From positions 230,184 to 294,183 of the forward strand of contig FJOG01000037.1 in assembly GCA_900073065.1 (NCBI GenBank): a stretch of DNA of 64,000 nucleotides, given 5' to 3'. Positions 33,650 through 43,874 of the stretch are shown in pieces. The position numbers and the translations under genes were made by a program. The notes under the pieces are model-generated. The model made no database searches, was not told the origin of the DNA, and saw only the letters and a program-made list of their open reading frames with translations. The stretch is from Phialocephala subalpina. Lineage: Eukaryota; Ascomycota; Leotiomycetes; Helotiales; Mollisiaceae. The stretch's first letter is position 1; each line of letters starts with the position of its first letter.

Positions 33650-35653
33650 ATGCCGGACCTCGAAAAACCAAGCGTCAGCGTGGAGGCTTGTCGCAAATGT
33701 TGCCTCCGGTATGACTTCCTACTTCCAGATGACAAGATTGTCACTGTCCTCTGCGGCCAGCCTTCCGAGGTGGCATACAAGGCTGTGTCCTATCTATGGG
33801 AGAATACCAAGCCTCTCAGCCTGGTATGCAAGAAATGCTCTGCAGTCAAAGTAATTCCAATGCGGGACGCAGGGAAGCTTTGGAACATCTTGGAATTTGT
33901 TCGGGGAGGAAGCAAGATCTGGCTTGACGCGCTCTCGATCGATCAAGACGATCCTTCCGATCTAGCGGCGCAACTGGCGGTCATGGGAAACATCTATCGC
34001 GATGCGAAAGTCGTCTCAGTCATGCTTCCTGCAGAGGATAAGGAGGCTTATGAGTTGTTAAAGAAGCTAGCAATTACCGCGGATGAGATTGTGAAAAGAA
34101 GGGAGGAATTCGGCCTGATACTTCCTGCTCTTCCTGGTACAAGATCGGTCACCGAGGGTCAATCGACACCAGAGGAACTCGCACACGAATACCAACGACT
34201 TTTTTCTCTGTGGGAATTGGTTACCAGCAAATGGAGTTATTGGAGCAGAGCATGGACCTTCCAAGAATGGACGATGGCTGCCGAGATTGATATCGCCTGG
34301 GAAGGTATTCCGAATCACGGAGGATTGATGAACGTCAAGAATGTCATTGTATCATCATCTTCCATCATTGGTCATTGGAAAATGCAAAATGCTGCAGCTC
34401 CGTGCCAAGAAGCAGAGTCGGCTCTTCTCGTCCGCGCAGCTATGCGTTCAGAACTGTCGAAGGACCTGAACTTGGTCCGGTTGCACTTTCCTTTCCAAGA
34501 CTTCCTCGTTGCTGACGAAGTCGGAGATCCCATCGAGCTTCGGACACGAACAAGTCTGACCCCAATGCATTCCATTAGCAGCGGGACATCAGTCGAGATC
34601 TTTGAAGGGGATCCCAAAACCCCAAACTTGCGTCGATTACTTGGTCTTGCACTTACAGCTATCAGCATCACCAAACGGAAAGCAAGATACGAAGCGGACC
34701 TGGTGCACTGTTGGGCCTCGATGTGTAACATTGAATACGAATACAACAAAGACGATTTCTTTCCATTTGCGCTGCAGAAAGTGATCGCTGCTCTTCGCAA
34801 AGCGGGCATTCAGATCTTCAATTTCCACAACAATTGTCTAGGAGGCGAGACGGACTTGAAGTTCATGGATTATGCTGCTGCTATGAAGCAGAGCAATCTT
34901 GCTAGTGGAGCGTTCATGTTTGGAGCTCCGGTGTTTGTAGGCCGTGTGGATACCATTACTCATATCAGACACTGCTTGGAGCAGGTTGAAGAGCCAGTGG
35001 ATTTTCCCCGCTATGGTGTGGTAAACCTGCAGATTTTAGAAAACGCCATCATTCAAACTCCTGTTGCCTTTACGGACAAGACCTTGGTCATTTCAATGCT
35101 CAAAGACTTGGTCGCTGGAACGGCCGACGGTGAAGAAGTCCTGAACGTGACGGATGAGCTGCAAAAACTTCTTGAGAATATGTCCCTTGTAGCTCTAGAG
35201 CAACTCGGAAGGTATTCACTTATACCAATCTCAATCGGTTGCCAAGACTCTGGGCTCACATGGGACTTCCCCGCCTGGACAATTGTTCCTTCTCATCTCG
35301 ACACTTCGAGGCCCTTCATAGCTCGCGAAAGCTTGAATGGAACTCTTGTCCTCGCTGCGCCTGTCGACGAACATCAAGCGCGAATAGTGGCATATCTGAA
35401 CATGGCGCATCAGAGACATGGCACATATCTGATCAAAACAGATGAGAATGGGATCGCTGATATCGTGTTTCGAAAACCAGATCCTGTTCTCATCGAGGCA
35501 CTCTCCTCGTCGGACTTCAGTGCGGGGCCGAAACCTGTGGATCCTGCTTTGATGGCCATGTTGGGAGTACCCGGCTTTGGACTGATGGACGCGTTGGACG
35601 AAGCAAGGAATGTGCAGTTGGCTCTCGGTGTGAAGAGATTTCGTGCAGCATAA
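33650..35653 (+). CDS. HET-domain-like protein with a divergent core motif
   Basis: Single-exon gene of 667 aa. HET features: YKAVSYLWE at about residue 45 (the family usually has SYxWG), KIWLDALSIDQ near 90, QLAVMGNIYRDAKVVSVML, then RAWTFQEWTMA. These match the order of HET blocks, with a glutamate in place of the usual glycine after tryptophan. Cysteine pairs near the N-terminus (CRKCC, CKKC) are unusual. The long C-terminal part is not recognised. It follows the STAND gene on the same strand after about 270 bp. HET proteins trigger vegetative-incompatibility cell death; here the role is inferred from the domain only. No lesion found. Confidence 0.75.
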   Translation: MPDLEKPSVSVEACRKCCLRYDFLLPDDKIVTVLCGQPSEVAYKAVSYLWENTKPLSLVCKKCSAVKVIPMRDAGKLWNILEFVRGGSKIWLDALSIDQDDPSDLAAQLAVMGNIYRDAKVVSVMLPAEDKEAYELLKKLAITADEIVKRREEFGLILPALPGTRSVTEGQSTPEELAHEYQRLFSLWELVTSKWSYWSRAWTFQEWTMAAEIDIAWEGIPNHGGLMNVKNVIVSSSSIIGHWKMQNAAAPCQEAESALLVRAAMRSELSKDLNLVRLHFPFQDFLVADEVGDPIELRTRTSLTPMHSISSGTSVEIFEGDPKTPNLRRLLGLALTAISITKRKARYEADLVHCWASMCNIEYEYNKDDFFPFALQKVIAALRKAGIQIFNFHNNCLGGETDLKFMDYAAAMKQSNLASGAFMFGAPVFVGRVDTITHIRHCLEQVEEPVDFPRYGVVNLQILENAIIQTPVAFTDKTLVISMLKDLVAGTADGEEVLNVTDELQKLLENMSLVALEQLGRYSLIPISIGCQDSGLTWDFPAWTIVPSHLDTSRPFIARESLNGTLVLAAPVDEHQARIVAYLNMAHQRHGTYLIKTDENGIADIVFRKPDPVLIEALSSSDFSAGPKPVDPALMAMLGVPGFGLMDALDEARNVQLALGVKRFRAA

Positions 35654-35885
35654 TACGCAAATGCCATCTGTGGCAAGCACCGGTACTTGAAAGTCCATTG
35701 CCCTGTACTTGTGACTCTCAGGGCGCAAGGTTAGCATGATGCTACCCCTCTTCTGGACCATGCCGCCTGCGCCGTCGTTCCGAAACCCCGGAACCGACCC
35801 TACCACCAACATGTTTAAGGTCGTCATCCCTAGATAGTTCAGCATACCTTGCAATTCCATCGACTGGTCCAAGAATCATGAAACT

Positions 35886-36070
35886 TTCGCACCAATGGTT
35901 ATGCTGTCTCTATATTAGAATGTGCAGGCCCAACGAAAAGTCAAAACCCTATGAGAATTCGCACCAATGTATTTCTGTCTTCATGTTTTGTGTGACCTTC
36001 AATTCTACCGGCTATTCAAAGAATTGGAGGTATTCGCACGAATGGCTATGGTGTTTCCATGTTATAAATT
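35886..36070 (+). repeat. Degenerate tandem repeat, three units of about 72-75 bp
   Basis: TTCGCAC(C/G)AATG followed by a TATG..GTCTCTATATT-like block recurs at 35886, 35958 and 36033. Units are imperfect. The array lies about 130 bp upstream of the AA9 start codon. Confidence 0.6.
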
Positions 36071-36200
36071 TTGAATGTTCGAAGCACGGTCACATTCCTC
36101 TTTTCGTTTTCAATCTCATCTTTCTTGAACCCTCCCATCTTCCCTATATCTCTTGCAACCGCTCTTCGATTCTCACCCACCAAGCCACCTCTTCTTCATC

Positions 36201-37160
36201 ATGTTGTACGTTCTCAAAATCGCGGGTCTACTCAGCGGCTTTGCCAGCACTGCACTGGGCCACGGCTTTGTCTCTGGTATCGTGGCAAATGGCGTCTATA
36301 CCGAAGGCTGGCAAGTAAGCTTTTGGTACGACATTGTCAACGGCGTCACCATTCCTCAGACTCCAGGGTGGTACGAAGAGGAGTTGGACCTTGGTTTTGT
36401 CCCTCCTGATGAATACCAGTATGCGTTCCTTTACATTTAACTACCTCTTCGTGGAAAGAATGCTTGGACTGATAACACATGCAGAGATCCCAATATCATC
36501 TGCCACAAGAATGCAGTCAACGCCAACGTCTCCGCCACAGTGCCTGCCGGCGGAACTGTCGAGTTCCAGTGGACCACCTGGCCGCACAGCATCGGCCCTG
36601 TCCTTACCTACGTTGCCAACTGTGGTGGGGACTGCAAGAGTGTAGGTTCCCCCCTTTCTTCATAAATAAGTTATGGTCTCGACAATGAAGAAGAACATCA
36701 AATAATAGAGCGAATAGGTTGATAAGAAGACTCTCGAGTTTGTCAAGATTGATGAGTCCGGCATCAATTTTTCTACCCAGGAGTGGGCTTCCGGCGTTCT
36801 GATAGCCAACAACAACTCGTGGACTACTACTGTGCCAAAGACCCTTGCTCCAGGTATGTCAACAGTCTCATTTTACCCTCCTCCCAGCCCCACAACTCAC
36901 GTTGCGAACGCTAACGATCAACGACAGGACACTATGTCTTCCGCCACGAAATCATTGCCTGCCACGGCGCCACCTCACTCGATGGCGCACAGAACTATCC
37001 TTTCTGTCTTAACATTGATGTTACCGGCTCTGGCACTGCAAATCCGACGGGGACTCTTGGGGTTAATCTTTATAAGGAGACTGATCCGGGTATTTACTTC
37101 AATCCGTATGTTACGCTGACGAATTATACTATCCCTGGGCCTACTCTGTGGACTGGGTAG
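36201..37160 (+). CDS. AA9 lytic polysaccharide monooxygenase
   Basis: Secreted copper enzyme that oxidatively cleaves cellulose or related glucans. Exons are 36201-36418, 36485-36641, 36718-36853 and 36928-37160 (247 aa; 744 nt, all phases matching). The signal peptide ends at TALG, placing histidine as mature residue 1 (HGFVSGIV), the first ligand of the copper histidine brace. The second ligand histidine is in WPHSIGP and the axial tyrosine in [18 protein letters not shown] and ICHKNA are family-typical, and cysteine pairs are present. There is no carbohydrate-binding module; the protein ends in LWTG. Intact. It implies growth on plant cell-wall material. Confidence 0.95.
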
Positions 37161-37590
37161 GATCTCTGGATAGAGAGTCACTACTGGAGCGGTTAGCGGT
37201 CTGGAGACAGGACCGGGATTTTTATGTTTTCCTAAGGCGGAAAGGTAACGTTGGAAGCTCCGTTGCGGTTCTGAGCCGGAACGAGTCATGTCATGAATAT
37301 TCTATTCGGTATTGAAGCTTCACAAATTGAGTTTGAGACATCGTCATCGCTGCAGATAATTCCTGTACGAGGACTTTCGGAGAAGTAACCCTGCTTAAAC
37401 ACCCAATGAGTTCTCGTGAGATAATTCCACTCAATTGTCATCTTCCAAGCTCATAGCTAATACTCTTTCAAGCATGGCTTCCTCGTTGTTATCCTCTTCT
37501 ATTAATATTATTTCGCTCTCACCTAAGATACTAAGTAAAATCCCCCTTTTACATCTCAGCCACCCCTTTATATTGGTTACTTTTTACACC
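37161..37590. other. 3' flank of the AA9 gene, no gene
   Basis: Holds the presumed terminator of the AA9 gene and small frames without motif. Composition falls toward A+T at the right edge. Confidence 0.5.
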
Positions 37591-37606
37591 AAAAATCGCG
37601 ATTTTT
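37591..37606. repeat. 16-bp perfect palindrome at the edge of the AT block
   Basis: AAAAATCGCGATTTTT is self-complementary along its length and marks where ordinary sequence gives way to nearly pure A+T. Confidence 0.8.
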
Positions 37607-39650
37607 ACTTTTTATGAACTTTATTAAATGTTTATAAAATTAAATGAAATTAAAAATATGAATTCTTTATATATAAACTAGAAAAAGTATTATTTTTTTT
37701 AAATAATTAAATATTAAAAATCGAATTTTTTATTTATATATAATTTATATACGAATTTAAATATTAAAAATTTATAAATAACTTTTTCAAATATTAATAA
37801 AAAAAGTTATTTTTTTTAAAAAAAAAAAATACTTATTATTAATATAATTTTAATTTTATAATATTTAAAAACTTTTATTAATAATTTATTTTAAATTAAT
37901 AATTTTATAACTTTATATTATATATTTTATAATATTTAAAAATATATTATTATATTATTTTTAGTTTTTATATTAAAAGAAATTAAAATACTTTATAAAA
38001 AGATTTTATAATATATTATTTTGAAATATAAATATTAAAAAATTTATTTTAATAAAATTTATTAAAAATCTAATTATATAATTTTCAAAATATTAATTAT
38101 TAATTATTAATAAAATATAAAAGAATTACTTATAATATATTAATTTCTAAATTATATAATATAAGTTATAATTTCGATATAATAATTTTTATTAAAATTA
38201 TAATCGAGAAAATCCTCGATTATTTAATATTTCGTATTCTTTATTTTATTTTCTATAATTACTTATAATTTGATATTCTTATCGTAATTTTCTTACTTTG
38301 AATCTTTAATCTAATTAATTTCCTTTTCAATTTCTTAATTTCTTACCAATATAAGGATTAGGATTATTACTTTTAATTATTTTAAATAAATTTCTCAAAA
38401 ATTAATTTACGTTTCTAATATTTTGATATTTGATTAAATATTTATAAATTTCTATGAAATTAAAAACTTGGATTAATAAATAAAATTTAATTTTATATAC
38501 TAATTATATTTTCTAATTTATAAATTCATTTTTAATATATTATAAAAAAGTTATATATATTAATTTAATTTTAAAATTTCTTTTGAATTTTTTTTAATTA
38601 ATTTTTTTTTNNNNNNNNNNNNNNNNNNNNATTCTTTGTAATTTTTTTAATTAATTTTTTTTTGGAAATTAATATAAATATTAAATTCTTTAATTTTTTT
38701 TATTTACTTTTAAATTTTTTCTATTAGATTTAAATCTCATAAAAAAAGTAATTAATTAAAACTTTAGACTTTATATTAAAATTTAAAGAATCAAATATAT
38801 TTTAAATAAACTTTTGATTAATTTTTTATAAAAATATATTTAGAATTAAAACAATTAAATAAAAGGAATATAATTAATCTAAATATTTAATGAAAATATA
38901 TTTTAAAGTTAATTACTTTAAATATTTTCTTTTTCTTTACAAATATAAATAATAATTTCTAATTCTAATTAATTATACTTTAAATTATAATTGAAATTCT
39001 TTTTAATTAATAAATTAATTTAATATAATTTGAATATTTCTTTTTATTTTTTTATCGAATAATTTAAATCTTTTTATTTTTATTAAGTTTAAATAAATAT
39101 TTATTAGATTATATAATTTTATTTTAATTTTAATTTTTTAATTAAAAAATTATTTAATTAAATATTCTTTATTATTAATATTCTAAAATAAAAAGTCGAA
39201 AATAAATTATATATCGTTAATAATTTGTTTTATAAATTTCTCGTCGAATAATTCGAATTAATATTAAAATATATAAATAATTTTAATTTATTTAAAATTT
39301 TAATAATAATATATTAATTTAAATATAATAATTTTCTTTTCTTTATTATATAATTTATTTTAATATAAATATATTATTGAATAATAATTTGAGATAAATA
39401 AATTATTTTAATAATTTTAAGAATTAATTTTTTATCTTTTTATAATAATTGAATTATAAAGTATATAAAGGTTTTTTATTTGCCATTTATATTAAAATAT
39501 TATAAAAAGGAGTAAATTGAAATTTTTATTTGATTTTAAAAAGAAATAAATAAGTAATTAATTTAATATAAGTTTTTAAAGTAAAAATACTAGAATATTC
39601 GACCCTTGGTTAATCTCGCTTAAATAATCGAGAGTAATAGCCTTAAATCT
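37607..39650. other. AT block (RIP-type isochore), no genes
   Basis: About 2 kb that is almost entirely A and T, with no frame, tRNA or recognisable repeat left. Such blocks in Pezizomycotina usually are transposons erased by RIP. Contains the 20-N gap at 38611-38630. Its original identity cannot be read. Confidence 0.8.
38611..38630. other. Assembly gap (20 N)
   Basis: The bases on both sides are near copies of each other (each holds a TTCTTT run, a T-tract and AATTAATTTTTTTTT). The gap therefore probably joins two reads of the same stretch. Confidence 0.8.
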
Positions 39651-40138
39651 TATTATAGGACTTTCTCCCATGGGAAAATAATAACGTACTCATTTGAGTC
39701 GCTAAGGCTTATATATATTGCTGATTCTAGAATGAGATTATGAGCAATAGGTTCGATCACGAGGAAAGATGGCCAAAGGAGCCTACTACTTACGAAGATC
39801 ATTAGGCCTCACTTGCTTCCCGAGCGCCAGCTTAGTAAGATTTAATAACTCGGTGGTTTGGGATCACAATCCAGGTCTCCTTCAATCTACTCTGGCTATC
39901 GACCATCCCCGCCGGGATCTCTATAGATGTGAGGCTACTAGCCGGTATCCGTGGCTGTTCGGTTATAATAACCCATCTCTCATTCTTTGAGTCATTCGGC
40001 TGAAGAAACATGAGAATGGTAACGTTTCCACCGCGCAGGGAGGCGACGCCAGGCAAGTTTTCATTGTGGTTTCAAAGCTGACTTTCTCAAACCACTTTAT
40101 ACCTCCTCTCGGACAAAACAGCGATTGAAAGTCTAAGT
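39651..40138. other. Flank of the HET pseudogene, no gene
   Basis: Normal composition returns here. A plus-strand frame 39769-39990 has no motif. Nothing else is seen. Confidence 0.4.
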
Positions 40139-43111
40139 CTAATAGAGAACGATTTTCTCTAATCCAGCCTCTCCGCTCTCGACTGAAAGGATTGCCTGAC
40201 CGTCCATGAGACTGTGAATATCTAGTGGGAAATGGTGAGCGTAACTTGCTTTGCCCAAGTCTTAATGAAGCACTCTGGAGTCTGGACTTACATGCTTCTC
40301 CCACAATGACATAATGGTTCGACTTCTTTCGAAGCACGAACGGGACACCGGCACCATGAAATACACAGATGCAATCTTCTACCTCGACATCTGCGGAAGC
40401 GAGGCCTATTCGTCCATTTTTACTACCAACTAGTCTCCTGCGATCTGCAACCTCACGAAGCCTTTGAGTAAATGTCGTTATCAGATTCCAGGTCTAGTTT
40501 GGGAATAGGTCGGTCTGCATTGACGATGTGGCTCGTGAAATCATTGATTGTATCCTGCGAAGCCTGATCGCCGGCTAGATCCTGATCCGCGATAATTGTC
40601 CGCCAGTATGATTCAAATATCTCATGTTCGGTTAAAGCAAGATGCTGCAAGGTGAGGGTTTTAAGGGCAATTTGTCTCCATGTTTCGAGAACTTCATTCA
40701 GGGTCGAGTAATCCTCGTAAACGCTACCAATGCCTTCAACTTCATCACAGATTATCCCATTCAGGGCAAGAACGTTTTCGCTAGGACGTTGAATAGAGTC
40801 TTCTTCCACGGGTATATCTGCAGCAGCATGGTACAGGTTTTCGCCACCTTCTTTCTCACGCAGAATTCGTGCCTTCCAGTCGACTTCAAATTCGGGACCC
40901 AGCTAGGAAGGCCCGATTCTCTTTCGGGATCCTGGCACGTGGATAACACATCTAAGGACCTAGTATTATCGATGAGAGATTCGACAGTTGCTCTGAAGAC
41001 CTCCTCTTTCTGAGTAGAATAGTCGGGCTCTAACCCTTTGACTTAGTCATCGTTAATAATACCTAGTACAGCGTAGACCTTATCTCGCGAGTTGGTATAA
41101 TCGGGTCATATTGAAACTCGTTACGTGGGGTGACATTTAGTTATATAGCCGAATATTACCTACTTTACCGCATATATAATGTTTTCTTTATTCTCTTATA
41201 GAATCCTTTCAAACTTTAAATTATAAGAGTTATACTAAGGGTAAAAATTGCTCATTTTATAAAGCGTAAAAAAGAATATATTTTAACGTTAAAATATAAA
41301 AGATACAAATTTATCGCGATTTGATTTAAAATTAGAATATTTTGTTTTATTATTTTTTTTATTTTATTAATTATAATTTTAAAACTAATGGTTTTATACT
41401 TGTAAAAACGATTGGAAATAAAACAAAGAAAAAATTCTCGATTAAAATAATAAGAATTTTAGTATATATTATTATAATAAAACCGGGGATAATTTTAAAA
41501 ATATTTAAAATATTATTTAAATTTAAGAATTGATTTAATTATTATATGGTTTTCAAAATCCTTAAATAATATAATAAAGCAAAATATTAATCTCATAAAA
41601 AGTTTTATTTAAATCCTTTATATAAAAAGAAGAAAAAAAGCTTATTATTAGAGCGAATTTAAACTTAAAAAAACCTTAAGGAAAATATATTAAAATAATA
41701 AAATTATATTCGAAATAAAAATAAATAGAATTATATTTTATATAATTAAAAGGATTAAAAAGAATTAAAAGTATATTAATAAAAATTTGAGATTTTCTTT
41801 TAAGAGTAAAAGAGTAATTATAAGGATATAAACTTATTTTTATAGAAATAAAATTAGATTTATTTATATTTTTTCGAAAAATATAATATAAACTCCAAAT
41901 ATTATTTAACTTATTACTTAATATTTAGAAAATAAATAAATTAATAAAATATTATATTTTTTATTAATTTTTAGATTTTAATTTTATTGAGAATATATAG
42001 AAAATATTGAAAAATAAGCTTAAGAGACGCAAGTATAAGCTTAGAAATAAAGCAGTTTTCATAGAAGCTTTATTAAAGAAATAATATTAAATAAATAAGA
42101 ATTTTTTTTAAAATTATATAATTTTATACCCAAGAAATATAAAGTATATCTTAAGAATAAAAGAAGAGTAACGAAGTATTAAATGCTTTTATTTTGAGCT
42201 TATATAGGCTAAATTTCATAATAGAATAAAAGAAATATTTGCGAGTGATAATGTACTTTTTTCACGTGACGAGTTTTAGCCGAACCCGATTGTAGACTCG
42301 CACGCTCGGTTATGGAGCAGCATATGTTGGAATCCAGCAGAACCAATGTCTCTTATGTACTCTCGGATCGTATCGATGAAAATCGCTTGGTGGTAGCCAT
42401 TTGAGTAAGAGCTAATCTCGGCGACAATTGAGTCGAATTCAACCAGATACTGGTACAAGATCTCATATTCCATAACGAGAGTCGTCCACTTATTCGTGCG
42501 GTTTTCGCAAAGGACATAGACTTCCGTAGCCATGGCCACCTCTTGTCTTATCCAGACCCGACGCCAATATAGCCTCGCAAAAAGATGGCCTAATGCTTGC
42601 CACTGCCAAAGATCTTCAGGCATCTCTACGGAGGTGCGAACCCATTTATCAGGTGTGTCTGCATCCGTCATTTTCTCAATCAGATCCATTGCTGCTCCAC
42701 TACCCACTGCCTCTTCTCCTAGCCACAGAGTACCAGTATCGACTTCTCGTAAATCATTTTCATCTTCATCACTTGATTTTTACGCTCAGGAATATCAGTC
42801 TGGTTAATGCAGATCGCATCGACCCATAAGTACCGCTTTCGAGTTCTACCTCGTAAGCGTCGTAAGACGACGGCGAGATTCCGAGTGACTTGGAAAGCAT
42901 GACCGTTGAGGGTGATCGATTCCGTAATCGTTGCATCCCCCAAGTGTACGGAAGAGCTTCGTAAAAGGCGAAAGGTCTCATCTAACAGATCAAGGCCAAC
43001 CTTAACGAGCTTGCATTTGATTGTGGATAGCTTTTTGAAAGATGGTAGGATTGCAAGCACTCGTATCTCTAGCTTGGTTGGATCAAGAGATTGGTACTGA
43101 AGGCTGCCCAT
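40139..43111 (-). pseudogene. HET-domain pseudogene split by a DNA transposon
   Basis: Minus strand, start ATG 43111-43109. HET blocks are visible but out of frame with each other. YEALPYTWG is one frame off from DATITESITLNG. RYLWVDAICINQTD and ERKNQVMKMKMIY follow. A frameshift then separates this from LWLGEEAVGSG, and WRRVWIRQEVAMA comes later. The frame reaches LLHNRACEST, where the transposon 41098-42292 sits, then resumes with RDKVYAVLGIINDD, LPSWVP, another 1-bp shift near 40865, and the C-terminal blocks CICVFHGAGVPFVLRKK and LMDGQAIL, stopping at 40139. At least four frameshifts plus the insertion make it non-functional. The intact relatives are the two plus-strand HET genes in this window. 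Confidence 0.88.
41098..42292. mobile_element. RIP-decayed TIR DNA transposon (Tc1/mariner-like), 1195 bp
   Basis: The ends are inverted: TAATCGGGT at 41098 and ACCCGATTG at 42292. The similarity continues inward as TGAAACTCGTTACGTG against the complement TAAAACTCGTCACGTG. The flanking dinucleotide TA is present on both sides (41096-41097 and 42293-42294). Removing the element and one TA restores the HET frame exactly. A TA duplication with TIRs of about 30 bp fits the Tc1/mariner superfamily (including fungal Fot1/pogo types). The interior is AT-saturated and encodes nothing; no transposase can be read, and the length is short for an autonomous copy. Confidence 0.87.
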
Positions 43112-43874
43112 CTAGACAATTACCATGGGTTACTATGGGTATCCCCAAAAAAAGGCATGATGAGAATCTAATGTTCCGGGGAAGCGGTAGAGCAGTTCAA
43201 TTAGTGTGAAGGTGCATCCTGATTGTTGCCTGATCTCACCCAAATTGCGGAAGCGGATAGCCGTACGAAGTACGATTGGCGCAGGCCCCATGCTGGGATT
43301 ATGTTGCTCGGAGTGTCGCAGTGTGACAACTCCCCGGCCGCATGGAAAGCCACCTCGTATCACCAAACATGTACTATCCCCCCCGGGGCAGAGGAAGGTC
43401 ACGGTATTTATAACACCACGCCTGCACGGGCTCTATCAAGCGTCTTTGGACAATAAAGACTCCTCAAAGCACCTGACGTCCCTTATTTCGGGGATATTAA
43501 CGAGGTTTGAGGGTGGCGTTACCAAGGTCTCTACCTTCCTCTGTTCAGGGGTAGTAGAAAAAGTCTGAGCGAAACGTTTCAAGAGCCTTGCAGATGCTCC
43601 ACCATAGCACGATATCCTGGTGGCACAGTAGATGACCCTTGTCTAGCGCTTCCGGGTGGTTCATCAAGCCCCTTGGATTCTGCATCACAGCAAAAGGGTA
43701 GCTCATCCTTACCCCGCAACTTGATTCGCTTGTCAATCAAAATTGGAGCGAGGTTAATGCATCCATCTGACAAGAGACAGTCCCATTATATCATATCTCA
43801 CTCACCTACTGTCTTGAAGCCTGGCACCTTTTTCTACATTCTCCTGATAGACCTTCGCTTACGGAGTAACGATA
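43112..43874. other. Divergent promoter region, HET pseudogene and dynamin gene
   Basis: No gene supported; short frames on both strands show no motif. It separates the minus-strand HET pseudogene from the plus-strand dynamin gene and should hold the promoter of the latter. Confidence 0.45.

Noticed and set aside
37607..39650. AT block as a nuclear copy of mitochondrial DNA
   Set aside because: No rRNA, tRNA or mitochondrial gene fragment is readable, and similar blocks recur in the window with transposon-like borders. RIP decay explains it better.
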